Shown one piece after another: positions 9,204-18,100 of a stretch of 64,000 nt of DNA. The notes beneath the pieces were generated by a model, which saw only the letters and a program-made list of their open reading frames with translations, was not told the DNA's origin and searched no databases. The DNA comes from Allorhodopirellula solitaria. GTDB lineage: Bacteria; Planctomycetota; Planctomycetia; Pirellulales; Pirellulaceae. The position numbers and the translations under genes are program-made. The DNA is taken from the NCBI RefSeq assembly GCF_007859855.1, contig NZ_SJPK01000003.1, forward strand, positions 654,795-718,794, given 5' to 3'. Each line of letters begins with the position of its first letter. Position 1 is the first letter of the stretch.

Positions 9204-9457
9204 CCATTGCGGGGCCAGCTTCGATTAAACCGACAAACCGTTGAGCGACCACCAACCGAAGAACATGTCATCTCCGCGGCGCAGTCCACTGGCAGCGGCA
9301 AAGTCAGTACGTCGCAGCCCAGTCAGTACGCCGGTCGCGGCTTTGATCCTGTTCCCAATAGCAGGGGGGCGGACGGGATCGGGTTTGCCGCCTAAGATAA
9401 TCGCTATTCGTTGATGTGATTGGCCTCTTTCCTTCCCTTCTCACTCCGTACTGCCTC

Positions 9458-10360
9458 ATGCTTGCCTCGGTCGGAAAATACCTATGCGGCGATTCCCAGC
9501 CGTTGCTTCTCATTGCCGGTCCGTGTGTCCTGCAGACGCGTGAGCTGGCGATGGAGATTGGCGAGACTCTCGCCCGGCTCAACGAACGCACGGATCTGAA
9601 CGTGGTTTTCAAGGCGTCGTTTGACAAAGCGAACCGGACCAGTCTGTCGGCCAAACGGGGGCCGGGGATTGATGAGGGGTTGCGTCTGCTCGAAGCCGTG
9701 GGGGCCGACAGCGGCTTGCCGGTGACGACCGATATTCACCTGCCTGAACAAGCTGCCGTGGCGGCTGAGGTTTGCGACGTATTGCAGATCCCCGCGTTCC
9801 TGGCGCGGCAAACCGATCTCTTGGTCGCGGCAGCCCAAACAGGACGCTGTGTGAACGTTAAAAAGGGGCAGTTTATGGCTCCTTCGGACATGCGTTACGT
9901 CGTCGACAAACTGCGCGGCAGTGCCCCTTCGTCAGCCAGTAACGATTCGGCAGCGGATCGTCCTGCCGAAACGGCGGTAGAGGGGCATGCTGACGACGCC
10001 CGCGACTCCGCGGGAAAAATTCTCGTCTGCGAGCGGGGCACGTTCTTCGGCTACGGGCGGCTCGTCAATGACATGCAGTCGATTCCCATCATGCGTCAGC
10101 TCGGTGTTCCTGTTGTATTCGATGCCACCCATAGTGTGCAGCAGCCCGGCGGACTGGGTGGAGCGACAGGTGGAAATCGCGAAATGGTTGAACCTTTGGC
10201 CCGTGCCGCCGTAGCGATCGGATGCGATGCCTTGTTTTTTGAGACGCATCCCCAACCGGAAACCTCCCCGAGCGACGGTCCCAACATGATCCCGCTGGAT
10301 CAATTCACAGGCTTGGTCGATCGTCTCTTACGACTGCGTGAGACCGTCGAAGAGCTTTAG
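9458..10360 (+). CDS. kdsA: 3-deoxy-8-phosphooctulonate synthase (Kdo8P synthase)
   Basis: Joins phosphoenolpyruvate and arabinose 5-phosphate to make Kdo 8-phosphate, the precursor of the inner-core sugar of lipopolysaccharide. Motifs seen: [59 protein letters not shown] and ETHPQPE. The Cys in IAGPC, together with close overall likeness to the Aquifex enzyme, points to the metal-dependent class rather than the metal-free E. coli class. An extra loop of about 35 residues (Ala/Ser/Asp-rich, near residues 155-190) interrupts the barrel between KLRG and [11 protein letters not shown] 9458 is chosen; GTG 9416 would add 14 residues. Its presence implies an outer membrane with Kdo. Confidence 0.95.
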   Translation: MLASVGKYLCGDSQPLLLIAGPCVLQTRELAMEIGETLARLNERTDLNVVFKASFDKANRTSLSAKRGPGIDEGLRLLEAVGADSGLPVTTDIHLPEQAAVAAEVCDVLQIPAFLARQTDLLVAAAQTGRCVNVKKGQFMAPSDMRYVVDKLRGSAPSSASNDSAADRPAETAVEGHADDARDSAGKILVCERGTFFGYGRLVNDMQSIPIMRQLGVPVVFDATHSVQQPGGLGGATGGNREMVEPLARAAVAIGCDALFFETHPQPETSPSDGPNMIPLDQFTGLVDRLLRLRETVEEL

Positions 10361-10440
10361 GCCGGCTTTGATCGATTCGGATTCAAATGGGACTGCTATT
10401 CTGCACCCAACCACTCCCCTTGACCTAGTTTAACTTGCTG

Positions 10441-12303
10441 ATGCGATCGACCGTTTTCTCCTTGAGCGTGATGTTTGTGGCGGGATGCGTCGCGAGTTGC
10501 CTGGTCGGCTGCCAGGATGATTCGGAGAAATTGCAGCGGATCCTGGCAAAGCGTCAGGTCGCGGTGCAGGAACATTCCCAGCAAGATCATTTGGGAGAAA
10601 CGGTTGCTCTGCTTGACCAGTACGTCGAGCTCAACGAGCAGCGGGCCCGCCAACAGATTGCCTACCACATCAATCAGTGGATGCGGGAGCATGCGGGTTC
10701 CTCCTCCTCGCCCGCAGATCCCGCTAGCGAGATGCCGGCGATCGCCCAATCGCTGGCTGGGTTTCTAAGTCCCGAACAACTCGCCGATGCGGTCCAGCGT
10801 CCTGAATTTACTGCTGACGACGTGCCCTTGTTGCGAGACGCGAATCTCTACCGCCACGTGGTCGCCTGGATCGACACTCCGCTACGCGACGATCCGATTT
10901 TTGCCGATTGGCTGCAAGGACTGCGTGCGAAGGCGAGCGAATCCGATGGTGCGACCACACAAGACGAGTCCGCCGACACTGATTCGCTTGCCCTGACGGT
11001 GAAGGATATCGATCAATTGCAAACCGCAATGCGATTGTTTGATTGGACGGTGCGCAACATCGCACTTGAGCCGGATCAATTGGCGGTCCCTGCGCAGCTG
11101 CCGGTCCCTGCGATGCCGCCCAGGATGCCTTTCGAAGGACCTGGATTTCGCCAAACCGATTACCAAACGCTCTGGCGAGGGCGTGGCGATTGGTTGCAGC
11201 GATGCGGCGTGTTCACTCAGCTGTGCCTCCAAGCCGGGATCCCGACGGCGGTCTTGGCCACCCAGTCCGATGAGACGGGGGAGCGAACACCTTGGTCCGT
11301 CGGTGCGTTGATTGGTGAGCACATTTTCTTGTTCGAACCCCGGTTGGGGCTGCCGATTCCTGGCCCCGATCAAACCGGTGTCGCGACGTTGGCCGAAGCG
11401 CGCAAAGATCCCACATTGATGCGTCGTCTCAACGTGGCTGGCTACTTCGACTACCCACTCTCGCGAACCGATATCTCTCAAAACGTCGCCTTGCTCAATT
11501 TGCGTCCCGAGACATTGTCGTCCCGGATGAGAACGCTCGAATCAGGGATGACGGGGGAACATCGCATGAGGTTTTGGGTCGACGCCGAGGATTGGGCGAA
11601 GCGATTCGATGCGATTCCCGGGATCGCAGGTGTACGGATTTGGGAAGTGCCGACGCTCGCGGAACTGTACGCTCACGGGCTCGAGGCAGTGGCCGATCGG
11701 GACCCTGGCTTTGCGTTCTGGTACCGGTCACGCTTCGCGGTTTTGGAGCCGTCCGGCACTCAAGACAGCGATCTGGTGAGAGGACGATGGCGGCATCTCA
11801 CCGGCCAATTTGTCGATGATGAAAGCGATGGCACCGAAGGGGCGCGGACCCACTATCTCAACCAGCGGGCTCCCGAATACGAGATCGATGATCTACGCAT
11901 CAACGTCCAGCTACAAACCCAGTACGGACTGCGACGCGAGTTGGGAATGGACCCTGCCGAGTACGACGCGAGGTTGCAGCAGATGCAAACTTTCATCCGG
12001 CTGGGGAAACGCACCGCGACGTACTGGTTAGCGCTTCTTCAGTACGACGATGGCCGCTACGATACCGCTCACAACTGGTTCACCAAACGTGTGCTCGACG
12101 ATGAACAGCAGTCCTATTGGGCCGATGCAGCCGTCTACAATGCCGCCCGGGCGAGTGAACAGGAGGGCAACATTGCTGAGGCGATCACGGCGTTGAAAAC
12201 GGATCAGAACGTGTCCGATTTTGGCAATCGCTTGCGCGCCCGATTGTTGGATAGACTCGAGCCCGGTGAAACCGACTCGACTGACGACTCACCCAGTGAA
12301 TAA
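10441..12303 (+). CDS. planctomycete lipoprotein with transglutaminase-like segment
   Basis: A 620-residue protein starting with a hydrophobic signal and lipobox (CLVGC), so probably a lipid-anchored periplasmic protein. Around residues 235-310 the stretch WLQRCGVFTQLCLQAGIPTAVLA followed by GEHIFLFEPRLGLPIPG resembles the Cys and His regions of transglutaminase-fold proteins, though the usual catalytic triad is not clearly complete. The C-terminal part is helical with a TPR-like look (YWLALLQYDDGRYDTAHNWFTKRVL). Function unknown. It follows kdsA by 80 bases and precedes tatD by 12 bases on the same strand. ATG 10441 preferred over TTG 10435. Confidence 0.75.
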   Translation: MRSTVFSLSVMFVAGCVASCLVGCQDDSEKLQRILAKRQVAVQEHSQQDHLGETVALLDQYVELNEQRARQQIAYHINQWMREHAGSSSSPADPASEMPAIAQSLAGFLSPEQLADAVQRPEFTADDVPLLRDANLYRHVVAWIDTPLRDDPIFADWLQGLRAKASESDGATTQDESADTDSLALTVKDIDQLQTAMRLFDWTVRNIALEPDQLAVPAQLPVPAMPPRMPFEGPGFRQTDYQTLWRGRGDWLQRCGVFTQLCLQAGIPTAVLATQSDETGERTPWSVGALIGEHIFLFEPRLGLPIPGPDQTGVATLAEARKDPTLMRRLNVAGYFDYPLSRTDISQNVALLNLRPETLSSRMRTLESGMTGEHRMRFWVDAEDWAKRFDAIPGIAGVRIWEVPTLAELYAHGLEAVADRDPGFAFWYRSRFAVLEPSGTQDSDLVRGRWRHLTGQFVDDESDGTEGARTHYLNQRAPEYEIDDLRINVQLQTQYGLRRELGMDPAEYDARLQQMQTFIRLGKRTATYWLALLQYDDGRYDTAHNWFTKRVLDDEQQSYWADAAVYNAARASEQEGNIAEAITALKTDQNVSDFGNRLRARLLDRLEPGETDSTDDSPSE

Positions 12304-12315
12304 CGCGACTCACCG

Positions 12316-13095
12316 ATGACACTTCGCCTCTTCGATACCCACGCCCACTTGAACTCCGACGTGTTCACTGACTCGGTGGACGACGTTGTCTTGCGTGCCC
12401 GCGAGGCTGGGGTGACGGGCATAGGTGTGATTGGTATCGATGCAGCAACGAGTCGCCGCGCCTGCGATCTCGCAGCTGCCCACCCCGGATACTTGCACGC
12501 CGTGGTAGGGATTCAGCCCAATTCAGCCGCAGAGGCCGACTCAGGTGACTTTGCCATCATCGAAGAGCTCGTCGGTGCGCCCGGTGTCGTTGGCATCGGT
12601 GAAACGGGACTGGATTGCTATTGGGATGATACCCCCATCGCTCAGCAGCACGAATATTTTCAACGTCATCTCGATCTCGCCGTCCGCGTGGACCTGCCGG
12701 TCGTGATCCACATGCGCGAGAGTGCCGAGTTGATTATCGGCCAGCTTCGCGAGCAGAGCCGCCTGCCGCCTGCAGTGATGCATTCATTCACAGGGAATCT
12801 CGCTGAGGCGCGGCAGTGCCTGGACCTCGGGTTGATGATCAGTTTCGCAGGCATGGTGACGTTTAAGAAGAACGATGAGCTGCGAGAAGTCGCGGCATAC
12901 GTTCCCGAAGATCGATTGCTCGTCGAAACCGACTCGCCTTATCTATCGCCTGAACCGCTGCGAGGTCGCCGCCCCAACGAGCCCGCGCGAGTCGAACACA
13001 CCCTTCGCTGTGTGGCGAAGACACGGGGTGTCTCCGCCGAGCAACTCGCAGACGCCACGGCTGAAAACGCCGCGAGATTCTTTCAGCTCTCGTGA
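12316..13095 (+). CDS. tatD: TatD family metal-dependent hydrolase
   Basis: A 259-residue TIM-barrel amidohydrolase-superfamily protein, of a family shown to act as 3'-5' DNA exonuclease or D-aminoacyl hydrolase in different members. Metal-binding motifs are complete: DTHAHL at the N-terminus, GETGLD, VIHMRE, HSFTG and ETDSPYLSP. Length is normal. Its stop overlaps the GTG start of recQ (GTGA), so the two are likely translated together, which would suit a DNA-repair role. The start ATG is 12 bases after the preceding lipoprotein stop. Confidence 0.93.
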   Translation: MTLRLFDTHAHLNSDVFTDSVDDVVLRAREAGVTGIGVIGIDAATSRRACDLAAAHPGYLHAVVGIQPNSAAEADSGDFAIIEELVGAPGVVGIGETGLDCYWDDTPIAQQHEYFQRHLDLAVRVDLPVVIHMRESAELIIGQLREQSRLPPAVMHSFTGNLAEARQCLDLGLMISFAGMVTFKKNDELREVAAYVPEDRLLVETDSPYLSPEPLRGRRPNEPARVEHTLRCVAKTRGVSAEQLADATAENAARFFQLS

Positions 13096-14597
13096 GTTTT
13101 CACCCGCTTGGTCATTCACAGAAACCGAGAACCAGCCCCTCAGGTAATTCGATGCAGCAGGCTCAAGTGCTCCTCGGTGAGCATTTTGGATACGAGTCGT
13201 TTCGTGGCCGCCAGGCTGAGATCATTGCCCATGTGACCGATCAGAGGCATGCGATGGTCGTGATGCCGACCGGTGGTGGGAAGTCACTGTGCTATCAAAT
13301 CCCTGCGCTGCTGGCCACGCCTGGCGACGGTGAGATCACGCTCGTGCTATCACCATTGGTAGCGTTGATGCAGGACCAGGTCGATTCGTTGCGAGCCCGC
13401 GGGATCGACGCGACGTTCATCAATTCGTCCTTGGATCGTGACGCACGCTTCGAACGCCAGCGGGAACTCACCGCGGGTAAGTACCGTTTGCTTTACGTGA
13501 CGCCGGAGCGGTTTCGCAAACCAGCGTTCTTGGAAACGATCGCCTCGCGAAACGTTCGTTTGCTGGCGATTGACGAAGCGCATTGCGTCAGCCAATGGGG
13601 ACATGACTTCCGTCCCGATTACAGTCGCATCGCACAGATTCGCGAACTGCTCGGTAACCCCACAACGATTGCATTGACGGCGACGGCGACAGCCGATTGT
13701 CGCCGTGATATCTACACGCAAATGGGAATCGATGCGGCCGACATTGAACTGTTTCATGAAGGGATCGACCGCCCAAATCTTTCAATGGAAGTCGAGTCGG
13801 TGATCGACGACGATGAGAAATTGGAACAACTGATTGCGGCGTTGCGAGATCTATCTCTATGGGGGCCAGATAACAATCGGGCAGGCGGCACGATCGTCTA
13901 TTTCTCATTGATCAAAACGCTCCAGCGGTTTAGCGATCGATTGCGCGGGATGGGAATCGACCACGTGAACTATCACGGTGATCTTTCACGTCACCAACGT
14001 CGTTCGATGCAAGATGCGTTCATGAGTGGCGAGGTCGATACGGTGCTCGCGACACCCGCGTTCGGGATGGGAGTCGACAAGAACGACATCCGTCTGATCG
14101 TCCATGCAGAGACACCGGGGTCGATTGAATCGTACTATCAAGAGATCGGACGAGCCGGGCGCGATGGGCGGCCTAGTCGTTGTTTGTGGCTTTACGATCA
14201 AGCCGATCTGATGACGCAAATGCAGTTCATCGCCTGGGCGAACCCAGACGCAGGGTTCTATGACCGCGTCCTTCATGCTCTCGTGGAGGATGGGGAACGC
14301 TGCCAAGCATACGGGCTGGAATGGCTTAACCAGAAGCTGCAGCGAGTCAGTCCCCACGACCATCGATTGGAAACCGCAATCGCGATGCTCGATCGTCACG
14401 GCGTCGTCGCCGGACCGCGGCCACCCCAGTGCTTTGAGCTGATCGGCAGGTTGTCACCTGAGCTCTTCGGCGAAGAAGTTCTGGATTCAAAGACACGCCG
14501 AGACCAACAGCGTCTCTACGCGTTGGTCGAGTTCGCCAAAACACCCAAACAGGATCGACAAGCGTTCTTGAACGAGTATTTCATGGGCAGCAACTAG
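13092..14597 (+). CDS. recQ: RecQ-type ATP-dependent DNA helicase, short form
   Basis: A superfamily 2 helicase of 501 residues (481 from ATG 13152). Seen: FGYESFRGRQ (motif 0), MPTGGGKSLCYQIP (Walker A), LSPLVALMQDQ, IDEAHCVSQWGHDFRPDY (DEAH box plus the RecQ aromatic loop), TATAT, ATPAFGMGVDKNDIR and QEIGRAGRDG. The C-terminal part is short. The four zinc-binding Cys of the usual RecQ-C-terminal zinc domain are not found, and there is no HRDC domain, so it is a core helicase with about 130 unassigned residues. GTG 13092 overlaps the tatD stop. Confidence 0.93.
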   Translation: MSFHPLGHSQKPRTSPSGNSMQQAQVLLGEHFGYESFRGRQAEIIAHVTDQRHAMVVMPTGGGKSLCYQIPALLATPGDGEITLVLSPLVALMQDQVDSLRARGIDATFINSSLDRDARFERQRELTAGKYRLLYVTPERFRKPAFLETIASRNVRLLAIDEAHCVSQWGHDFRPDYSRIAQIRELLGNPTTIALTATATADCRRDIYTQMGIDAADIELFHEGIDRPNLSMEVESVIDDDEKLEQLIAALRDLSLWGPDNNRAGGTIVYFSLIKTLQRFSDRLRGMGIDHVNYHGDLSRHQRRSMQDAFMSGEVDTVLATPAFGMGVDKNDIRLIVHAETPGSIESYYQEIGRAGRDGRPSRCLWLYDQADLMTQMQFIAWANPDAGFYDRVLHALVEDGERCQAYGLEWLNQKLQRVSPHDHRLETAIAMLDRHGVVAGPRPPQCFELIGRLSPELFGEEVLDSKTRRDQQRLYALVEFAKTPKQDRQAFLNEYFMGSN

Positions 14598-14659
14598 CCG
14601 CGTGGTTCGCTGAAAGTCTACCCCGTGAGGCGTCGGCCGAATGGCACTCAGTTTAGTTT

Positions 14660-14893
14660 GGTTAGACTGGCCCTGCCGGGAGAAACGGAGCCGAAGCTCT
14701 GCAGAGGTGCTGGCTTGGCAAGGGATATCTCGGTCGCCAGCGTTTCCCTGCAAAAGCGGTACGCCAATGGTGTTGTCGGTCCCTGGCGAGCGTTTGTTCG
14801 TCAGGGACGCATTTTTGAACGATCATTGGATACGAGAGCCATGCCTCAAAAAAACTTCCGCTGTGCTCTGCGCACGCTTCCGTCGGATGAACC
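14660..14893 (+). repeat. family A MITE-like element, left-truncated copy
   Basis: Matches the right ~235 bp of the 318-bp family A element and ends in the intact terminus GTCGGATGAACC. It sits inside family D sequence: GAATGGCACTCAGTTTAG lies to its left and CATTTTCCTCGCTGAC, an interior D sequence, to its right. The open frames through it are repeat-derived. Confidence 0.8.
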
Positions 14894-14980
14894 CATTTTC
14901 CTCGCTGACCGGCGTGTTGATTGAGTGAGCGGCAAGGCGCTAGCCGCTGGTTTGTACGCACTTACCGGCGGCGAGCGCCC

Positions 14981-15123
14981 AATGCCATCTATTTTCGACC
15001 GCGAAGCGGTCTCGGTAACATTTCTGTCGTAGTGGACGAGGCGACGAGTCCAAAGCCGCAGGACTCGTGCCTCGTCCACTATTAAAACCGACTCTTATTC
15101 ATCGTGTGTTGCTAAGTGGCATT
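14981..15123 (+). repeat. family D element interrupted by a 52-bp hairpin
   Basis: Ends AATGCCATC and AAGTGGCATT are imperfectly inverted. The CGCGAAGCGGTCTCGGTAAC segment matches other D copies. The element is split by the hairpin at 15030-15081. Confidence 0.6.
15030..15081. repeat. 52-bp near-perfect palindrome inserted in family D
   Basis: TAGTGGACGAGGCGACGAG...CTCGTGCCTCGTCCACTA: arms of about 21 bases pair with one bulge around a nine-base loop. The same arm with the same flank (GTCGGTTTTA and CGATGAATAAG) occurs once near 44020-44061 in the other orientation, where only one arm remains. It looks like a small mobile or structural palindrome. Confidence 0.65.
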
Positions 15124-15184
15124 CGGCGTTGGCCGTGAGGTCGCGGGGACGGCGAGGGTGCGAGCGAATTGATGCAAACGCTTG

Positions 15185-18100
15185 TTAACTGTTCAGCCGC
15201 GTGCGATCGAGGTGCGTTTGCAGGAAGGTGCGGAGTTGTCGTCCACGGGTCTCGTCGAGTCGTGTCAGTCGTAGGGTTAACGTGACATCGTCGGAGTCAT
15301 GCAGGCTGACCGTGCCGTCAGCGTCGCGCGAGTGTAGGAGGTCGAGCGACAGAAGTTGATCGAGATCGATGGCGGATCTGGGGCCGCGGAGACGGAGTTT
15401 GACCCCATCGAGTTGTTTTGTTTCTAATTCCGCCCACCAGGGCAACTCACCGTTGAGATCGTCTGATTCGAGATTCACACCCACCCGATCCGGGGCGGGG
15501 TATTTGATCGCGTGTTCGCCCGCGATGGCGGTGAGGAGATCCAAGACGCGGTCGACGAGTTCGAGTGGCCAGGCAGGCGCCTGGTTCTCGGGGAATCCCT
15601 TGGGCAGGGTGTGCCAACGGCGCCCGAGCACCTTCCACGGGGCCGAGAATCGCTCCGCAGGCCCGTTCGTTTCCCCGATTTCCTCTGCTTGCTCCGGCCC
15701 GCTCACTTGGTCGGGCCCGTCTGCGTCATCGGCTGCTCCCGAAATCACGTGACGGCGCGATCCTGCCGGTGTCGCTGCCCCGTTGGGAATAAATTGCTCG
15801 ACTTGGTCCGGCGATTCACCCGCTGGGGCGGCGCTCAATGCATCAGCGCCTGCCGCGTACTCGACATCGGTTCGAGGCGGTGTGGGCTGGGCTGTTCGTG
15901 TGCCGCTGAGGGCGTCGGCGAGGAAGGGAGCCGTGACTGAAACCTCGCCGTCGCTATCCTTGGCTGTTGCCGCGAGAGCTTCGGGGGTGCCTTCAAACAC
16001 GATGCTGCCGCCGTGGACGCCAGCGCCGGGGCCCATGTCGATGATCCAGTCAGCACACTTGATCACGTCCAGATTGTGTTCGATCACGATCACGGTATTG
16101 CCGATATCGACGAGTCGTTGCATCACCTGCAGCAACTTTTCAATATCGCCAAAATGAAGTCCCGTCGTGGGCTCGTCGAGTAGGTAGAGTGTGTGCCCGG
16201 TGGCGGGCCGGGCCAGCTCCGCGGCGAGTTTCACCCGTTGCGCTTCACCACCGGACAGGGTGGGAGCCGACTGACCGAGCGTGACGTAATCGAGTCCTAC
16301 GTCGCAGAGCGTTTGCATGACGTGTTGGATCTTGGGTTGCTCGGCGAACAGTTCGACGGCTTCGGAGCAGGGCATTTCCAGCACATCAGCAATGCTGCGG
16401 CCATTCAATTTGACCTGCAGGACGTCTTCGTTGTATCGCCGCGAATGACATTCTTCGCAGGCGATCCAGACGTCGGGCAAGAAGTGCATTTCGATCTTGC
16501 GCTGCCCGGTCCCCTCGCAGGTTTCACAGCGTCCGCCAGCGACATTGAAACTGAACGTTCGCGGCGTGAACCGTCGCTCACGGGCGGCCGGCAGACTCGC
16601 GAATTCACCACGGATCAGGTCGAACACGCCCGTATAGGTAGCCGGGTTGCTCGACGGAGAATTGCCTAGTGGCGATTGGTCGACTCGGATGACTTTGTTG
16701 ATGTATCGCAGTCCGGTGATCTCATCGTGCCGGCCTGATTTGACTTTGGCTCGATGGAGGCGGCGAGCGAGTACGGGATAGAGGATCCCGTTGATGAGCG
16801 AACTCTTGCCACTGCCACTGGGACCGGTCACTGCGGTCATCGTCCCCAGCGGGATATCGACATCGACATCGTCAAGGTTGTTCTCGCGAGCACCACGAAT
16901 GCTGATGAAGTCGACCATCGGTTTGCCCGCCGGTGACAGGACCGGGCGCCGCACCGCGGGTAGTTCGATCTGCTGCTCGCCGGACAGGTAGGGAGCCGTT
17001 ACGGAGGTGGCAGCCGGTTCGATCTGCTCCGGGGGACCTTGGGCGACGATATTGCCGCCGTGTCGACCGGCGAGCGGACCGAAATCACAGAGGTAGTCAC
17101 TCCCGGCGATCACATCGTGGTCATGCTCGACGACGAGCAACGTGTTGCCTTGATCACGCAACCGGTGCAGCGCCGAAAGCAGGCGTAGGTTGTCGCGAGG
17201 GTGCAGTCCAATCGTCGGCTCGTCGAGAACGTAAAGCACGCCACAAAGACCGCTGCCGAGCTGCGCGGCCAGCCGTATCCGCTGGGCCTCGCCCCCGGAC
17301 AGGGTCGCGGCGCCCCGGTGCAGCGTCAGGTAGTCAAGCCCCACGTCACGCAAGAAATTCACTCGCGATTGGACTTCGCGAATCAGCTCCCCGGCAATCT
17401 TCTGTTCTCGCTGGTCGAGCTGCCAGCTGGCGACCTCAGCGTCAAGCCGATCCAGTGGCATGTGGACCAGATCGCCGATGGTGTGGTCGCGGAAACGCAC
17501 TGCGGCGGCATCGTCCCGCAAGCGAGCACCGTTGCACACACTGCAGTCAATCTCGGCGACGAATGTCTCGAGCTTCGCCCGCAACCCTGGCGTCAGCCGC
17601 GAGGCCTCCTCCAGGGCAGGGTAGAATCCCTTGAATTGATAGCGAAACAGAATGTCGTCGGGATGCCCCTTGCCGCCACCTCCCGCTGCGGCGGCCAAGT
17701 CGGACGAAGCGCCCACGGCATCGCTGCGGCGGACCTCGACCCAACGGTCGGCCAGCCCGTGAAACAGCATGCGTTTCTGCGACAGCGTTAGCAGCTCGAT
17801 TGGGCTGTCGATCGGGATTGCGGTCGAGCGAGACAACGCCTGCAGCATCCACTGACTGACGGCTTGATCCGTTTTCGGCCACAGCAGCGCACCGCCATCG
17901 GCGAGTGTTTGCTGCGGCGTGCCCATCAAGGCGGCGGGGTTGGTTCCCGTCTGCGTTCCCAATCCCTGGCAACCCGGGCACCATCCGATTGTCGAATTAA
18001 ACGAGAAGTGGTGTGGGGTGAGGGCTTGGAAGGAGCGTCCGCAACCACCACAAACGAGGTGTTGGCTGTGACGGATCGTCTCCCATTCGGGTTCGGGCCG

